NCBI RefSeq assembly: GCF_001440345.1
Contig: NZ_LJYX01000017.1
Span: 62,001-126,000 of the forward strand
DNA length: 64,000 nucleotides
Source of the DNA: Colwellia sp. TT2012
Lineage (GTDB): Bacteria; Pseudomonadota; Gammaproteobacteria; Enterobacterales; Alteromonadaceae
Reading direction: 5' to 3'
Part shown: positions 36,976 through 46,284 of the stretch, one piece after another
Layout: every line of letters starts with the position of its first letter
How positions within the stretch are numbered: position 1 is the stretch's first letter
The notes under the pieces: generated by a model
Told to the model about the DNA's origin: nothing
The model's input: the letters and a program-made list of their open reading frames with translations, nothing else
Databases searched by the model: none
Position numbers and translations under genes: made by a program

Positions 36976-38832
36976 ATGACCTTTAAAAAATCCCTTTTAG
37001 TCGTTGCTGTTGCAACGGCTTTATTGAGTGCTTGCTCAGCAGAAAAAATTGCCCAACAAGATAATAACAAGCAAGCAACTGCCGCAGCTAATGTAACCGC
37101 GCTAACAACACAAACTGCTTCAGAGCAAGCGAATGAATTATTCGATACGATTTTCCAGCAAGGCGTTGATCGTAACCCCGTTAGGCAGACTTATTTAGGT
37201 ATTAAAAAAGATTATGACAAATGGCATGATCTTTCCGAAGAAAACGCCGCCAAAGAGCTAGCCATAGCCAAAGAAAACCTCGCCTTAATCCAAGCCATTG
37301 ACGTCAACACTCTTGATGCACAAACTAAAATAAGTCGCAGTTTATACCTTCAAAACTTTGAAAATCACATTGCCGATTATAAATGGCGTTTTCATAATTA
37401 CCCAGTTAATCAAATGTACGGCACCCATTCACAAATACCTGCCTTTTTAATTAACCAACATTCAATCAGTAATGTAAAAGAAGCTCAAGATTATATTGCT
37501 CGTGTACACGGGGCGCACAAACTATTAGTACAACTTGTTGAACAACTAAAATTACGCGAAGAGAAAGGGATTATCGCCCCTAAATTTGTTTTTCCACATG
37601 TCATTAGAGATTCAAAAAACATTCTAGTCGGCGCGCCATTTGATGATGGAGAAAACAGTACGATATTTGCCGATTTCACCGGTAAAATAGCTAAACTCAG
37701 TATTAGTGATGACGAAAAAACGACTCTAATTACCGAGGTGAAAGCCGCATTAATCGACAGTTTAAAACCAGGTTATGAGCAATTAGTCACCTACTTAACC
37801 GCACTTGAGAAAAAAGCTGATACTCGTGATGGTGCATGGAAATTCCCTGACGGAGAAGCTTTTTACAACAATGCTTTAAAACGTACTACTACCACCGATT
37901 TAACCTCAGAACAAATTCATAACATTGGCTTAAGTGAAGTTGCACGTATTCATGATGAAATGCGCGTCATCATGAAGAAAGTCGCTTTTGACGGCAGTCT
38001 AAACGAGTTTTTCGATTTTATGCGTAACGACAAGCAATTTTATTACCCGGCGACCGTTGAAGGTAGACAACGCTATATCGACGAAGCAGTAGCACTTATC
38101 GATGATATGGAAGGCCGACTAGATAGCTTGTTTTTAACAAAGCCCAAAGCGGCATTAAAAGTTAAAGCGGTAGAAAGCTTTAGAGAGAAATCTGCCGGTA
38201 AAGCGTTTTATGAACGCCCTGCTCCAGATGGCTCACGTCCGGGTATTTATTACGCCAATCTTTATGACATGAAAGCTATGCCTATTTATCAAATGGCAGC
38301 TTTAGCTTACCACGAAGGTATTCCAGGCCATCACATGCAATTAGCTATCAAGCAAGAATTAACCGGCATTCCAATGTTCCGTAAATTTGGTGGTTATACT
38401 GCCCATACTGAAGGTTGGGGCTTATATTCAGAGATGATCCCAAAAGAAATTGGCTTATACCAAGACCCTTATTCTGACTTTGGTCGCTTAGCCATGGAAT
38501 TATGGCGCGCGTGTCGTTTAGTAGTTGATACCGGTATTCACTCAAAAAGATGGCCACTTAAACAAGGTATAGAGTACTACGCTACCAATACCCCTAATGC
38601 TATGTCTGATGCAGTTAAAATGGTAGAGCGTCATGTGGTAATGCCTTCTCAAGCAACCGCTTATAAAATTGGTATGAACAAAATCATTGAATTACGCGAA
38701 CATGCAAAAGTTCAGCTGGGTGACAAGTTTGATATTCGTGAATTTCATGACGTAGTATTAAAAAATGGTCCGGTACCGCTTAACGTTTTAGCCGACTTAA
38801 TTAATGACTACATAAAAACTACAAAATCCTAG
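36976..38832 (+). CDS. DUF885 family lipoprotein (putative metallohydrolase)
   Basis: A 618-aa protein with lipoprotein signal (LLSAC). The C-terminal half holds YHEGIPGHHMQLA, the conserved His/Glu motif of DUF885 (COG4805), thought to be a gluzincin-like peptidase, and YTAHTEGWGLYSE. A zinc-peptidase role is inferred from the motif only. It fits the proteolytic profile of the window. Confidence 0.9.
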   Translation: MTFKKSLLVVAVATALLSACSAEKIAQQDNNKQATAAANVTALTTQTASEQANELFDTIFQQGVDRNPVRQTYLGIKKDYDKWHDLSEENAAKELAIAKENLALIQAIDVNTLDAQTKISRSLYLQNFENHIADYKWRFHNYPVNQMYGTHSQIPAFLINQHSISNVKEAQDYIARVHGAHKLLVQLVEQLKLREEKGIIAPKFVFPHVIRDSKNILVGAPFDDGENSTIFADFTGKIAKLSISDDEKTTLITEVKAALIDSLKPGYEQLVTYLTALEKKADTRDGAWKFPDGEAFYNNALKRTTTTDLTSEQIHNIGLSEVARIHDEMRVIMKKVAFDGSLNEFFDFMRNDKQFYYPATVEGRQRYIDEAVALIDDMEGRLDSLFLTKPKAALKVKAVESFREKSAGKAFYERPAPDGSRPGIYYANLYDMKAMPIYQMAALAYHEGIPGHHMQLAIKQELTGIPMFRKFGGYTAHTEGWGLYSEMIPKEIGLYQDPYSDFGRLAMELWRACRLVVDTGIHSKRWPLKQGIEYYATNTPNAMSDAVKMVERHVVMPSQATAYKIGMNKIIELREHAKVQLGDKFDIREFHDVVLKNGPVPLNVLADLINDYIKTTKS

Positions 38833-38847
38833 TTTAATGTTTGTTAA

Positions 38848-38879
38848 CCCTAGCTAAGGTTAACTGTCCTTAGCTAGGG
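38848..38879 (+). terminator. Hairpin after the DUF885 gene
   Basis: A perfect 12-bp stem CCCTAGCTAAGG / CCTTAGCTAGGG with an 8-base loop, 16 bp after the stop. The downstream side is not T-rich, so it may be weak or act as an RNA 3' end structure. Confidence 0.6.
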
Positions 38880-39195
38880 CAACAATTAAACCCTTAATAC
38901 TTTCGATAAAATCTGCGCTGACCCCGCGGGTTTTTTATGCTCAACTTTCAAACACAAAATCATGGAGCCCTACCTGTTTACGAGACTGTGTTGTAGTTTG
39001 GTGTGGGTAAGCAATAATTCATTTTATAAAGCTTATTTTATCCACGTTTGATCTGAGTATTCCTTGTTATCTTCTAAAAAAAGATAGCAAAAAATGAAAG
39101 ATAGCTGAAAGATAGCAGACACCCACTTAAATGGAAATAATGAGTAGCATCAACTATGCTCAAATAACCATCAATTAATATCTTTGAGAGTTATT

Positions 39196-40170
39196 ATGGC
39201 CACGGCAAGAAAACAGCAAATAAGCTTAGTTGATACACCTTATTATCATTGTGTTTCTCGTTGTGTTCGCCGAGCATATCTATGTGGAGAAGATAAATTT
39301 ACCGGACAAAATTATGGACATCGACGTGCTTGGGTCGCCGATAAATTACAGGCATTAAGTGACGTGTTTTCGATTGATGTTTGTGCGTATGCGGTCATGA
39401 GTAATCACACCCATTTGGTGTTGTTTATTGATGAGCGGCAAGCGAAGTCATGGTCAATGCATGAAGTGATTAGCCGTTGGCATCAGCTATTTAAAGGAAC
39501 CTTGCTAACGCAACAATATTTACGCGGTGAGCCACTTATTGACACGCTTCAACAAGTTGTAGACGAAACAGCCAAGGTTTATCGTCAGCGATTGATGAAT
39601 ATCAGTTGGTTTATGCGTATCTTAAATGAAACTATCGCTAAACAAGCCAATCGAGAAGATGGCTGTACTGGACGATTTTGGGAAGGGCGTTTTAAATCTC
39701 AAGCCTTGCTTGATGACGCCGCGTTAATAGCCTGTATGGCTTATGTCGATTTAAATCCCATTAGAGCTAAGATAGCTAAAACCCCAGAAACATCCAAGTA
39801 CACCAGTATTCAACGACGGATAAAAGCCGCAATTAAAGGGCAACAAGCCCAGCAACTACTGCCCTTTATTGGCAATCCAAGAAAGAACATGCCTACAGGT
39901 TTACCGTTTGCATTAAATGACTATATCCAATTGCTTGATTTAACCGGCCGTTGTATTAGAGCCGATAAACGCGGTTATATAGACAAAGCCCAACCTGAAA
40001 TATTAACCCGTTTAGGTATAAGTCACGAAAACTGGTTGGTGTTAACTACACAATTCAGACAATGTTTTCATGGTGCGGTAGGTAGAGCGCAAGCACTCAC
40101 GGATTTTTGCGAGCATCAACATTTGAAAAAACGAGCAACGGTGTCAATTTGCCAAAAGTTACTTGCTTAA
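39196..40170 (+). CDS. REP-associated/IS200-like tyrosine transposase
   Basis: A 324-aa Y1 transposase (COG1943). VDTPYYHCVSRCVRRAYL opens the fold, the HUH-type pair is HTH in VMSNHTHLVLF, and the RAYT-like end is FWEGRFKSQALLDDAALIACMAYVDLNP with the candidate nucleophile Tyr. These enzymes cut single-stranded DNA at hairpins next to the gene. The start is ATG 39196 after GAGAG; an in-frame TTG at 39184 is less likely. The gene is uninterrupted, so it may be active. Confidence 0.88.
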   Translation: MATARKQQISLVDTPYYHCVSRCVRRAYLCGEDKFTGQNYGHRRAWVADKLQALSDVFSIDVCAYAVMSNHTHLVLFIDERQAKSWSMHEVISRWHQLFKGTLLTQQYLRGEPLIDTLQQVVDETAKVYRQRLMNISWFMRILNETIAKQANREDGCTGRFWEGRFKSQALLDDAALIACMAYVDLNPIRAKIAKTPETSKYTSIQRRIKAAIKGQQAQQLLPFIGNPRKNMPTGLPFALNDYIQLLDLTGRCIRADKRGYIDKAQPEILTRLGISHENWLVLTTQFRQCFHGAVGRAQALTDFCEHQHLKKRATVSICQKLLA

Positions 40171-40239
40171 TAATCCATATAACTCATCTAGATATATCAA
40201 TCACTTAAGGCTAGTTGTGCCTTAAATTGGGTGAAATCT

Positions 40240-40323
40240 CTATTTTACTAAATTAATTTGAATACCCTCTTCGTCACCATAATACTCAAAGTTAAACTCT
40301 GCCCAATGTAAATCAGTAACGAT
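40240..40323 (-). pseudogene. C-terminal coding fragment inside the RAYT element
   Basis: Leftward text IIVTDLHWAEFNFEYYG then DEEGIQINLVK and a stop at 40240 reads like the end of a real protein. An in-frame stop precedes it, with no start. The family is not recognised. It may be a gene tail captured or cut by the mobile element. Confidence 0.35.
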
Positions 40324-40558
40324 GATTTATTGATCTTATGTATTAATTATTTTGAGTGGGTGTCTGGTGTTTTTGGTGTTTTTGTTGAAAAGAATAAAAT
40401 AAGGCGCTCAAACCAACAGTCACCGTCGACTGTGACTCATTGCTTTGGACTATTAGCTACCTTTATTTTCTGCTTATTTAAGTGTAAACCGCCTATAATT
40501 GAGAGGAATATACCAATATAGAGTATGCTACTGCTCATTGAATTTTTTGTTGTTATTT

Positions 40559-40849
40559 ATGATCATTAGCGTAAAAAATATAGCTGTTGCCGAAGTCAGC
40601 TGTTCAAACTGCCAAGCATGTTGTTGTAGTTCCGAAGTCAGGATCATTTCCGAGACTGGGGTTCCTGATCAGCATATTTATGTTGATCAGTATGGCAATG
40701 AATCCATGTTGCGATTAGATGATGGCTGGTGCTCAGCTTTAGATCGAAATACTTTACTCTGTTCTATCTATGAAAGTCGACCGTGGATTTGCCGAGAATT
40801 TGAAATGGGCTCATATGAATGTATCAGTGAACGCACAGAAAAAATGTAA
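40559..40849 (+). CDS. YkgJ-type cysteine-cluster protein
   Basis: A 96-aa protein with CSNCQACCC near the N-terminus, then WCSALDRNTLLCSIYESRPWICREFEMG. This is the Cys pattern of the YkgJ (CxxCxxCC) family, believed to bind zinc or an iron-sulfur cluster. Function unknown. The start is chosen at ATG 40559; the frame is open upstream to a TTG at 40499 but that sequence is not protein-like. Confidence 0.75.
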   Translation: MIISVKNIAVAEVSCSNCQACCCSSEVRIISETGVPDQHIYVDQYGNESMLRLDDGWCSALDRNTLLCSIYESRPWICREFEMGSYECISERTEKM

Positions 40850-40983
40850 TGTGCTACGCCTTTAGCACAGTGAACTTTCCTCCCCTACACCTTGCTTAAA
40901 CGCAACATACCGTTGGCGGTGTTTCCTTGCTCAACAATTTCCAGGCCCTTATTGAGGCTCTAGACAACTCAGGATATTTAGTT

Positions 40984-41259
40984 ATGCCATCCATTTTAGC
41001 TTTTTTAATTTTATTTTATTTAGTTGCTTATGCTTATGACAAAACCATTGATAATGAAATTAAAAGCAATCAAGCATTAGCTAACAAGTTAACCGAATTT
41101 AAATATTTTCATTCACTACAATCACGACCTAAAGCACTTTCTTCCGTGTTAACGTTCAAATTTATGGGTATCTCAACGGCTTTAAATATTGTTGGTAGTA
41201 TATTTTCTTTAATGATGTATCTAGGTTTAGGTTTTGGTCTCTATTTTATCGCGCAATAA
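40984..41259 (+). CDS. Small membrane protein of unknown function
   Basis: Two hydrophobic segments (ILAFLILFYLVAYAY and MGISTALNIVGSIFSLMMYLGLGFGLYF) flank a charged cytoplasmic-type stretch. 91 aa from ATG 40984 (AGGA upstream). A TTG at 40927 would add 19 residues (LNNFQALIEALDNSGYLV) and cannot be excluded. No family recognised. Confidence 0.55.
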   Translation: MPSILAFLILFYLVAYAYDKTIDNEIKSNQALANKLTEFKYFHSLQSRPKALSSVLTFKFMGISTALNIVGSIFSLMMYLGLGFGLYFIAQ

Positions 41260-41453
41260 TTAGCGAATAAACCGCATCACTTGGTGGGACTGTTTGAAAT
41301 TTTCGTGATTTAAAATCAGCTATTTTTGTTAGCTGTCTTGGTATAGAATCCGCCTATAATTTTACTTATTAAAATGTTCTAAACGATAAAGTCCAAAACA
41401 GTAAGCTTTACTGGCAACACCTTCTTATCACTTTCTAACATGACACCAAACAA

Positions 41454-42323
41454 ATGAATGATATAACAATAGCAACCCACAACGGTAATTTTCATGCAGA
41501 TGATGTTTTCAGTATCGCTGCACTTAAGCACATTTTCCCTGCTTTTAACCTAGTACGCACCCGTGATTTAGACATTATCGCCAAGGCCGATATTGTCATT
41601 GATGTTGGTGGTGAATATGATCCAGATACCGGCCGCTTTGATCATCATCAACGAGGTGGTGCGGGTGCGCGTGACAATGGTATTCCCTATTCCTCGTTTG
41701 GTTTAATTTGGCAAAAATATGGCCTAGCAATATGCCAGGATAACCAAGAGCTAGCAGATGCTGTGGATACTGAGCTCGTATCAACCATTGATGCCATCGA
41801 TTGTGGTCATGTCGAAGGTGTTGCTACAGGTATTAGCCTTAGCCAAACTATTGCCATGTTTAACCCGACTTGGCAAGAAGATAGTCACTTTGATAGCTGT
41901 TTTGATGAAGCCGTTGATTTTGCCGCACGGGTATTAACACGATTCATTGCCGCGGCTAACGGCGGCATCAGTGCGAAGGACATTGTCGCTAAAGCTATTG
42001 AAAATGCTGAAGATGCAAGAGTGATAGTCTTAGAAAAATATACCCCGTGGAAAAGAACGGTGCATGCCTTATCTACTGAGGCTTTATATATGGTTTACCC
42101 CTCTGGCTCTGGTCAATGGCGCATTCAAACAGTACCGGTTGAACCAGGTTCATTCGAAGACAGAAAGTCGCTACCTAAAGCATGGGCTGGCTTATCCGAG
42201 CAAGCACTTCGAGATGTGACCGGACTTGATGATGCTATGTTTTGCCATAATGGCTTATTTATTGCTGGTGCAGAGTCATTTGCCAGCACAATGAAAATGG
42301 CAGCTATGGCACTGAAAGAATAA
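41454..42323 (+). CDS. MYG1 family protein (UPF0160, DHH-like exonuclease)
   Basis: A 289-aa protein. ATHNGNFHADDVFSIAAL (His/Asp metal site), VIDVGGEYDPDTGRFDHHQ and IPYSSFGLIW are typical of MYG1. Eukaryotic Myg1 is a 3'-5' RNA exonuclease; bacterial members have a DHH-type metal centre but no settled role. It stands alone with its own promoter. Confidence 0.9.
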   Translation: MNDITIATHNGNFHADDVFSIAALKHIFPAFNLVRTRDLDIIAKADIVIDVGGEYDPDTGRFDHHQRGGAGARDNGIPYSSFGLIWQKYGLAICQDNQELADAVDTELVSTIDAIDCGHVEGVATGISLSQTIAMFNPTWQEDSHFDSCFDEAVDFAARVLTRFIAAANGGISAKDIVAKAIENAEDARVIVLEKYTPWKRTVHALSTEALYMVYPSGSGQWRIQTVPVEPGSFEDRKSLPKAWAGLSEQALRDVTGLDDAMFCHNGLFIAGAESFASTMKMAAMALKE

Positions 42324-42414
42324 CAACATAACAATTAAAATTAGCATCTAGCACCTTCTATCATTAACTTATGGCTACTATAGAAGGTGATAAATGACTG
42401 CCGGTTAGGTCGAC

Positions 42415-43200
42415 TTACAAGGTAAATAAGACATCACTGCGGATAATGTATTTAACCCCTTTCGTGATGGCAACTGAGCTATGTATACAGTGCAATGGAT
42501 GCATACCATGAGGAAAGCATAATACGCTACCTGCTGGTGTGCGAACATCAATATTGACCACATCATCACCCGCTTGTGCCGGCTTAGTTGGCTCGTTTGC
42601 ATTCACTAAGAAACGTGTTGCACCGCCTTGAAAGTCGTCACTGAGGAAAATTAACAAGGTCATTTGACTATATCGGTCGGGAAAAGCATTCGCTACCAGC
42701 TCATTATCTATGATGCGGCTACCTGGCCAAGAGCCATCAGAATGAGGCTTAAAAAAGTCATCTTGGTTATATCGATAAAATCGAAAACGAGCGTTAATGC
42801 CTATCGCTTTATCACCGTTAAAAATCCCTTGTCTATCATCCATTAAGTGAGCCATACGCTGCCAAATAGTGCCATCCGTTTTTTCATCAACAATCCACGT
42901 TAAACTGTCGTTATGACGGACACTTCGAGGTAAAGACACCGGTGCATCAGGCAAGTAACCAAGTTGCTCACTAATCGCTATTAAATTTTCACATTCGGCT
43001 TTAGACAAGACGTTTAATAGCTGAAATGCACCGGGTACTTGCGCTAACTCGTGGCGCTCAACTTGACCATTATCGTGATCATGACGCAATTTTACCGGAT
43101 TTGACTCGGTATTACCCCAGGCTGGTAATGATGGATTTTCAGCGCCCGGCTCTAACGCTACCACAAAAAATTTAGCCTTGGTGTCTCTATCTAACTGCAT
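42415..43200 (-). CDS. 2-oxoglutarate/Fe(II)-dependent dioxygenase (prolyl 4-hydroxylase-like)
   Basis: A 261-aa protein. The iron-binding HxD is in FFKPHSDGSWPG and the distal His in CIHSS, followed by the Lys/Arg that holds 2-oxoglutarate (KGVKYIIRSDVLF). FRFYRYNQDDFF precedes the HxD as in P4Hc-type hydroxylases. The substrate is unknown; protein or amino-acid hydroxylation is possible. It lies 75 bp from an aldehyde dehydrogenase gene on the same strand. Confidence 0.85.
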   Translation of the reverse strand: MQLDRDTKAKFFVVALEPGAENPSLPAWGNTESNPVKLRHDHDNGQVERHELAQVPGAFQLLNVLSKAECENLIAISEQLGYLPDAPVSLPRSVRHNDSLTWIVDEKTDGTIWQRMAHLMDDRQGIFNGDKAIGINARFRFYRYNQDDFFKPHSDGSWPGSRIIDNELVANAFPDRYSQMTLLIFLSDDFQGGATRFLVNANEPTKPAQAGDDVVNIDVRTPAGSVLCFPHGMHPLHCIHSSVAITKGVKYIIRSDVLFTL

Positions 43201-43274
43201 AGTTATCTCTTATCGTTATTTCTTTTTGCTCAAGTGTCTTAATCGAGACAGCTCCCTGTCATTGCTTATCCGCC

Positions 43275-44606
43275 TTATTTACTGATAATGCGCAGCTGAG
43301 TAAACTGTCGATGACCGGCGGCTGTGCCATGAAAACCAAAGCCACTTTGCTTAGCACCTACCCATGGCCCTGCCCCACCCGGACCTTGATTCACTCCCAC
43401 CATGCCAGCTTCCATTTGTTCGGCAACGTCAGCAGCACCCGCGCCACCAAATACCGTGGCACCTAAGCCATAAGGGCTAGCATTAGCGCGGGTAATCGCC
43501 TCTGAAATATGATTAAAACGGCTAATAGCTACGATAGGACCAAAGGTTTCATCATGCTCTAAACACATATCAGCCGTGATATCTGCCACTACGGTAGGTT
43601 GAATAAAAGGCAGCTCATAGTCTGCTGTACCTAACAGGAATCTTGCGCCTTTTTCCTCGGCATCTTTAAGCTGGGAAATAACACTTTTATGTTGTTTCTG
43701 ATTAACAATAGGCCCGATATTGACGTTTTTTTGGTCCCAAGGGCCTACTTGGTAACGGCTAGCAAGTGCCACGACCTTTTGTTCAAATTCATCGGCAATA
43801 CGAGCATCAACATAGACACGCTCAGTTGACGTACACATCTGTCCGGCATTTTCAAAGGAACTGGCGACAGCAAATTGCACCGCTTTATCAATATCAGCGC
43901 TGGCCATAACAATCATGGCATCATTACCTCCTAGCTCCATCACTAAGCGTTTAAGCGATGATGCGGCACTGGCCATGATGTGTTTACCCGCCGCGAGCGA
44001 ACCGGTAAACGCCACCATATTGATATCAGCATTGACCAAGGCTTTTCCCGTTTCGGCGTCGCCATGGGCAAGTTGTAACACCCCTTCAGGCAATACTTCA
44101 TTAAGGGTATTGACAAAAAGCTCGGCCACTAACGGTGTTTCTTCTGACGGTTTTAACACCACAGTGTTACCCGCCATTAATGCTGGCAACAGTAAATTAT
44201 TTGCCATGGCCAGTGGATAATTCCAAGGGGAAATAACAGCGACTACACCTAGGGGCCGATATTGCAGTTCAACGCCATGTCCCTGCGACTCGGGTGCAAG
44301 AGCACTGGCAATTTCTTGGCAAAAGTAATCGGCATTTTGCACAGTACCAGCCACTTCATAACTCGCCCGTTGATAGTCTTTGCCCATCTCTTTACTGATC
44401 AACAGTGTCAGCGGCTCTTGCACTTTAACGAGCTGCTCATAGGCAAGTATTACTTGCTGGTGCCGTTCACTTAATGACAACGCAGCCCAAGCTTTTTGTG
44501 CGTGCTTGGCTCGTTTAACAACACCGGACATTTTTTCAGCGGTCGTTATTGGCACTTCACCCAGTGCGAGTTGAGTGATGGGATCGTAAGAGACGAGCAT
44601 GGACAT
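43275..44606 (-). CDS. NAD(P)-dependent aldehyde dehydrogenase
   Basis: A 443-aa dehydrogenase of the ALDH superfamily. VISPWNYPLAMANNLLLPALMAGN is the NAD site, ELGGNDAMIV contains the catalytic Glu, and FENAGQMCTSTERVYV the catalytic Cys. Length and motifs are nearest the succinate-semialdehyde/short ALDHs; the substrate cannot be fixed. An HxlR regulator is transcribed divergently and probably controls it. Confidence 0.92.
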   Translation of the reverse strand: MSMLVSYDPITQLALGEVPITTAEKMSGVVKRAKHAQKAWAALSLSERHQQVILAYEQLVKVQEPLTLLISKEMGKDYQRASYEVAGTVQNADYFCQEIASALAPESQGHGVELQYRPLGVVAVISPWNYPLAMANNLLLPALMAGNTVVLKPSEETPLVAELFVNTLNEVLPEGVLQLAHGDAETGKALVNADINMVAFTGSLAAGKHIMASAASSLKRLVMELGGNDAMIVMASADIDKAVQFAVASSFENAGQMCTSTERVYVDARIADEFEQKVVALASRYQVGPWDQKNVNIGPIVNQKQHKSVISQLKDAEEKGARFLLGTADYELPFIQPTVVADITADMCLEHDETFGPIVAISRFNHISEAITRANASPYGLGATVFGGAGAADVAEQMEAGMVGVNQGPGGAGPWVGAKQSGFGFHGTAAGHRQFTQLRIISK

Positions 44607-44741
44607 CGATTTGTTCCTTAAAGCTGCATTTGCTTTCGTTATAACAAGTTATCATTGGTTCTTGTGCTACATTATGATAGCGTGGAGAATTAAAGCAACC
44701 AGTATACTTTTAGTAACCAGGCTAATTTGATTGAAATTAAG

Positions 44742-45098
44742 ATGAAAAGTACTTTAAAAACAAAGAATAAAAATATAAAAATAAATAGTGATAGCTGTGC
44801 AGAACCCTGTTCAATTGAGCGGGGTATGCGAATATTAGGAGGCAAGTGGAAGGCTTCAATTCTATGGCATGTCAAAGATGGGCCAGTGCGCTTTAATGAC
44901 CTCTCTCGCATGCTTAGTGGTGCGAGTAAAAAAATGGTCGACCAACGCCTGAAAGAACTAGAAAGCCAAGGGCTCGTTAACCGAGAAGTAATTTGTACTC
45001 GCCCTATTGCGGTTACTTATGAGATCACCGATTTTGGTCGTAGTGCACTCGATATATTAGAGAAACTTAAAGATTGGACCGAAGAAAACAACCTCTAA
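44742..45098 (+). CDS. HxlR-family transcriptional regulator
   Basis: A 118-aa winged-helix protein. CSIERGMRILGGKWKASILWHV and RFNDLSRMLSGASKKMVDQRLKELE are the HxlR hallmarks. HxlR members often sense electrophiles or aldehydes. Divergent from the aldehyde dehydrogenase gene (135 bp apart), which is its likely target. Start at ATG 44742; a TTG at 44727 is the alternative. Confidence 0.88.
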   Translation: MKSTLKTKNKNIKINSDSCAEPCSIERGMRILGGKWKASILWHVKDGPVRFNDLSRMLSGASKKMVDQRLKELESQGLVNREVICTRPIAVTYEITDFGRSALDILEKLKDWTEENNL

Positions 45099-45216
45099 AA
45101 CAAGACAAACTAGCTAACGAGTTGGCACTGAGACTGGCTTTTTGCTTATTCTTCGTTATGATAGCCAGCTTAATTTTGCCTATATGCGGGCGTTTGTTAT
45201 ATTGGAGTATGTCAAA

Positions 45217-45666
45217 ATGAATAGCATTGATCTATTTGTAAAAAACTGGGGCAGTAAAAACGTCATGGTACCAATAGCCAGTGATGATATTGCCGAGCTT
45301 GAAGAAAAATTAAATGCTTTTTTACCTGACTCATATAAATATTTAATTTCAAGCTATGGCTTGGTGCACTCGCCAAATGTGTTAACTAAAATATGTGATT
45401 TAGGCGTCAATATTTCTGAAGTGCAAGACTTCTTAAGCCTAGACGATGTGTTTTCACTATCAAAACTCTATGAAATGGGTGGTATGCCAAAGGGGCATAT
45501 TTTGTTTGCCTCTGATTGTAAGGGCAACATGTTTTGTTTCAAACTGAGCGATTGTGCAAGTGCACAAACAGATGTCGCCGTATGGTTCTATAACTATGGT
45601 TTATGCACAGTGACAAAAGTATCTGACTCTTTCAGCGAGTGGCTAGAACAGTTTAATGACCTTTAA
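45217..45666 (+). CDS. SMI1/KNR4 (SUKH) family protein
   Basis: A 149-aa protein with the SUKH pattern: IAELEEKLNAFLPDSYKYLISSYGLV, MPKGHILFASDCKGNMFCF, and VWFYNYGLCTVTKVSDSFSEWLEQF. SUKH proteins are often immunity proteins of contact-dependent toxins, but stand-alone members exist. No toxin gene is near. The start follows GGAG at good spacing; the frame opens earlier at 45142. Confidence 0.8.
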   Translation: MNSIDLFVKNWGSKNVMVPIASDDIAELEEKLNAFLPDSYKYLISSYGLVHSPNVLTKICDLGVNISEVQDFLSLDDVFSLSKLYEMGGMPKGHILFASDCKGNMFCFKLSDCASAQTDVAVWFYNYGLCTVTKVSDSFSEWLEQFNDL

Positions 45667-45863
45667 AAAGCTTAACAGCGTGTCATAAGACCTAACAATT
45701 AGAAAGCGGTCAGCCACGCTTAACTTAACGCTCCTGCCAACAGCCCTCTTTGTCTACCGGTAATCAGCAACTACCGGCAGAGCCAGTGGTTTACCGAAAT
45801 TAAATTAACCATGCCTTTATTGAAGAAGCTAACAGTTAACTCAAATATTATTTTAAAAGTTCA

Positions 45864-46217
45864 CTAAGGTCGAAATAAATCTAAACTTAATACAACTTCA
45901 TTTCCTAACCAATATGCATACTCAGTATGATCTTGAAGATTGTCACCCGTTAACGCATGCACTAATACACTTAATCCTTGACGGTTATCTTCAAGCCACG
46001 GAATAAATTGCTCAAAGTCATTTGATGAAAAAGTTATTTGACAGCTCCACTTAGGGTGAGGACCAATAGGTTTTTGATGCACCCTACCAATTTTTAACGT
46101 AAATAAATCACCTGCCTTTTGACATAAATCTTTAGCAAACTCGATCGTTCCTTGCTCAAAATAAACATGGGCATGGTAATAGTCATGAATATTAACTGGC
46201 GATTTCAGTTTGTTCAT
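45864..46217 (-). CDS. DOPA 4,5-dioxygenase family protein
   Basis: A 117-aa protein with YHAHVYF, GPHPKWSCQITF and SVLVHALTGDNLQDHTEYAYWLG, the conserved His residues of the DOPA 4,5-dioxygenase-like family. The plant and fungal relatives open catechol rings extradiol-wise; bacterial members are mostly uncharacterised. It is followed upstream (right) by a MITE. Confidence 0.88.
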   Translation of the reverse strand: MNKLKSPVNIHDYYHAHVYFEQGTIEFAKDLCQKAGDLFTLKIGRVHQKPIGPHPKWSCQITFSSNDFEQFIPWLEDNRQGLSVLVHALTGDNLQDHTEYAYWLGNEVVLSLDLFRP

Positions 46218-46284
46218 CTATTTATTTCCTTCTTTCTTATTCTCAGTGGTGTATGAAGTATTAATTTCTACTTAGCGCCGTGTT

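Larger units (their letters stand above)
39118..40364 (+). mobile_element. IS200/RAYT-type element framed by inverted repeats
   Basis: GACACCCACTTAAA at 39118 and the complement of TTTGAGTGGGTGTC at 40351-40364 form near-identical 14-bp inverted ends around a single transposase gene. Left of the left end lie short direct repeats (GAAAGATAGC, three times between 39083 and 39117). The same ends, with part of the left flank, frame a 110-bp gene-less copy at 49076-49185. This is the pattern of a transposase with its miniature derivative. Confidence 0.7.

Noticed and set aside
40330-40521. Small ORF after the RAYT gene
   Set aside because: It runs through the element's right end into unrelated DNA and lacks a ribosome site or family match.
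45217-46217. Toxin-immunity or defence island around the SUKH gene
   Set aside because: Neighbours are metabolic genes (HxlR, ALDH, DOPA dioxygenase-like); no nuclease, Rhs, CDI or other defence gene is visible.
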